64,000 nt of DNA from Roseibium aggregatum IAM 12614. GTDB taxonomy: Bacteria; Pseudomonadota; Alphaproteobacteria; Rhizobiales; Stappiaceae. The stretch is from positions 1 to 64,000 of the forward strand of contig NZ_AAUW01000018.1 in assembly GCF_000168975.1 (NCBI RefSeq), written 5' to 3'. Position 1 is the stretch's first letter. The number at the start of each line of letters is the position of its first letter. A program made the translations under genes and the position numbers. The notes under the pieces were generated by a model that saw nothing but the letters and a program-made list of their open reading frames with translations, ran no database searches and had not been told where the DNA came from. Positions 62,501 through 64,000 of this stretch are shown here, one piece after another.

Positions 62501-63535
62501 ATGGCACCTTACCGCATAGCCGTCATACCGGGCGACGGCATTGGCCTGCCCGTGACCGAAGCCGCCCTGGAAGTGGCCCAGAAGGCGCTTCCAGGCAAAC
62601 TGGAAACCACCACCTTTCCCTGGTCCTGTGATCACTATCTGCAGACTGGCCGCATGATGCCGGAAGATGGCATCGAAACACTGCGCGGCTTTGATGCCGT
62701 CTTCCTCGGCGCGGTCGGCTGGCCGAAAAAGGTCCCTGATGCCGTTTCCCTGCACGGGCTGCTTCTGCCGATCCGCAAGGCTTTCGTGCAATATGCCAAT
62801 ATCCGGCCACACAGGCTCCTACCGGGTGTCGAAGGTCCGTTGCGCAAGTCCGGTTTCGATATCTTGTGCATTCGCGAAAACACGGAAGGGGAATATTCCG
62901 GCGCCGGTGGCCGTGTTCATCAGGGAACCCCGAACGAGGTGGCGGTCGAAACTGCGATCTTCACCCGCGCCGGGGTGGAGCGCATTCTGCGTTTCGGTTT
63001 CGAACAGGCCCGCAAGCGAAGCGGGCGTCTCGCATCGGTTACCAAATCGAACGCCCAGAAGCATTCCATGGTGTTCTGGGACGAAGTCACCCGGGAACTG
63101 GCATCGGAATATCCCGATGTGTCAGTGACCCAATATCATATCGATGCCATAGCCGCGCGTATGGTAATGGCCCCCGAAAGCCTGGACGTGATCGTCGCCT
63201 CTAATCTTTTCGGCGACATTCTGACTGACCTTGGCGCTGCCATTCAGGGCGGTCTCGGGTTTGCCGCGTCCGCCAATATCAACCCGGGCCGAACGGCACC
63301 GTCGATGTTCGAACCGGTTCACGGCTCCGCCCCCGATATCGCTCATCTCGGCATCGCCAATCCGCTCGCCGCCATCTGGTCCGCAGCGATGATGCTGCAG
63401 CACTTCGGCGAAAGCGAAGCGGCAAACCGGATCCTGGAAGCGATGGAAGAAACCACTGGAGCGGGGATCGGCACTGTTCCGGGCCGTGACCGTACCGAAC
63501 AGATAACCGCTCGCGTGCTTGCCGCACTCGACTGA
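62501..63535 (+). CDS. D-malate/tartrate dehydrogenase-like enzyme (isopropylmalate dehydrogenase family)
   Basis: Beta-decarboxylating dehydrogenase of 344 aa. RIAVIPGDGIGLPVTEAALE, CIRENTEGEYSGAGGR, substrate and metal residues in SNLFGDILTDLGAAIQGGLG and FEPVHGSAPDIAHLGIANPL. In DmlA/TtuC-type enzymes the residue pattern near GAVGWPKKVPDAVSLHG is alike. The ATG at 62501 is preferred; a GTG at 62489 overlapping the preceding stop is an alternative. It would oxidise D-malate, tartrate or a substituted malate. Confidence 0.9.
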   Translation: MAPYRIAVIPGDGIGLPVTEAALEVAQKALPGKLETTTFPWSCDHYLQTGRMMPEDGIETLRGFDAVFLGAVGWPKKVPDAVSLHGLLLPIRKAFVQYANIRPHRLLPGVEGPLRKSGFDILCIRENTEGEYSGAGGRVHQGTPNEVAVETAIFTRAGVERILRFGFEQARKRSGRLASVTKSNAQKHSMVFWDEVTRELASEYPDVSVTQYHIDAIAARMVMAPESLDVIVASNLFGDILTDLGAAIQGGLGFAASANINPGRTAPSMFEPVHGSAPDIAHLGIANPLAAIWSAAMMLQHFGESEAANRILEAMEETTGAGIGTVPGRDRTEQITARVLAALD

Positions 63536-63545
63536 GGAGATACCT

Positions 63546-64000
63546 ATGACCGTTCAGCCCTCTTCACCCGTTCCTGTCTTGACCGATGCTGACCTGTTCC
63601 GCCAGCAAGGCCTCATCGGAGGCGACTGGTGCAACGCCTCCACCGGCAAGACCATAGAGGTTACGGACCCTGCGACCGGCAAAGCAATCGGTGTTGTCCC
63701 GGACATGTCTGCCGAGGACACCCGCCGGGCCATCGATGCGGCCGAAGCTGCCGGCAAAAGCTGGCGCAAGGTACCGAGCGCCGAGCGCGCGAAATGTCTG
63801 GAACGCTGGTTCGACCTGATGGAGACCCACGCAGAGGACCTGGCGCTCATTCTGACCCTGGAACAGGGCAAGCCACTTGCTGAAGCACGCGGCGAGATCG
63901 GTTATGGCGCTTCCTTTGTCAAATGGTTTGCCGAGGAAGCGCGCCGGATCGAAGGCACCATCATCGAGGCCCCGGCGAACGACCGCAAGATCCTCGCCCT
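63546..64000 (+). CDS. Succinate-semialdehyde dehydrogenase-like aldehyde dehydrogenase (3' truncated)
   Basis: The first 151 residues of a GabD-type aldehyde dehydrogenase: FRQQGLIGGDWCNASTGKTI, EVTDPATGKAIGVVPDMSAE, LEQGKPLAEARGEIGYGASF, VKWFAEEARRIEGTIIE. The LEQGKPLAEARGEI block is highly typical of succinate/glutarate-semialdehyde dehydrogenases. RBS GAGGAG lies seven bases before the ATG. The window ends inside the gene, before the catalytic Cys. Confidence 0.9.
   Translation, partial: MTVQPSSPVPVLTDADLFRQQGLIGGDWCNASTGKTIEVTDPATGKAIGVVPDMSAEDTRRAIDAAEAAGKSWRKVPSAERAKCLERWFDLMETHAEDLALILTLEQGKPLAEARGEIGYGASFVKWFAEEARRIEGTIIEAPANDRKILA

Noticed and set aside
1..64000. tRNA, rRNA, CRISPR, prophage, integron or intact insertion sequence
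   Set aside because: Looked for T-loop GGTTCGANTCC patterns, short spaced repeats, transposase and integrase motifs on both strands; none convincing.

Overview
The window reads as chromosomal DNA of a GC-rich (about 60%) alphaproteobacterium with a nutrient-scavenging lifestyle. The evidence is two complete or near-complete TRAP carrier sets, three ABC uptake systems, a type I secretion system with a VCBS-repeat substrate, a CtrA-like box, and gene styles (HyuAB, M20, Gfo/Idh, ROK) common in marine or plant-associated Rhizobiales and Rhodobacterales. A Stappiaceae/Roseibium-like source is a guess; there is no rRNA or tRNA gene to fix it. I see no CRISPR array, prophage or intact insertion sequence.

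Layout. 1-2744: the end of a TRAP transporter operon (dctP partial, dctQ, dctM) closed by a strong terminator. 2756-11662: two divergent units that together resemble the enterobacterial fra (fructose-asparagine) locus. They encode an asparaginase and a GntR regulator on the minus strand, and a polar amino-acid ABC importer, an argininosuccinate-lyase-like enzyme, a FraB/FrlB-type SIS deglycase and a FraD/FrlD-type PfkB kinase on the plus strand. Two matching palindromes lie in the divergent promoter. 11887-15368: a secreted GH8 glycanase and a chemoreceptor. 15446-25496: one long minus-strand operon, IclR regulator, fused HyuA-HyuB (5-oxoprolinase type), then a five-gene dipeptide ABC importer. 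25676-32835: an M20 amidohydrolase that apparently starts at ATT, a membrane-protein gene broken by an in-frame TGA, an arginase-family hydrolase, an AraC regulator divergent from an alpha/beta hydrolase, and a LuxR-type regulator. 33273-40958: a 1506-residue VCBS-repeat protein with an 806-bp perfect internal repeat, then its type I ABC exporter and HlyD adaptor. 41192-41862: a decayed gamma-glutamyltransferase end and a scar.

41863-54117: a carbohydrate locus. Minus strand: ROK repressor, Gfo/Idh oxidoreductase, UgpC/MsmK-type ATPase, NagB, GH28-like beta-helix. Plus strand: six-hairpin glycosidase-like protein, sugar-binding protein and two permeases, with a GNAT acetyltransferase gene lying antisense between them. 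NagB suggests that the sugar carries an amino group. 54273-64000: a polysaccharide-deacetylase-family (PuuE-like) gene divergent from a second TRAP operon with a LysR gene, then a cupin and an ArgE-like deacylase divergent from two aldehyde dehydrogenases and a D-malate/tartrate dehydrogenase-like enzyme; the last gene runs off the window.

The best candidate for an undescribed system is the fra-like locus. It keeps the asparaginase-kinase-deglycase-GntR set, replaces the usual permease with an ABC importer, has a cytoplasmic asparaginase with an altered active-site motif, and adds a lyase of a family that cuts N-substituted aspartates, which is what asparaginase would produce from fructosyl-asparagine.
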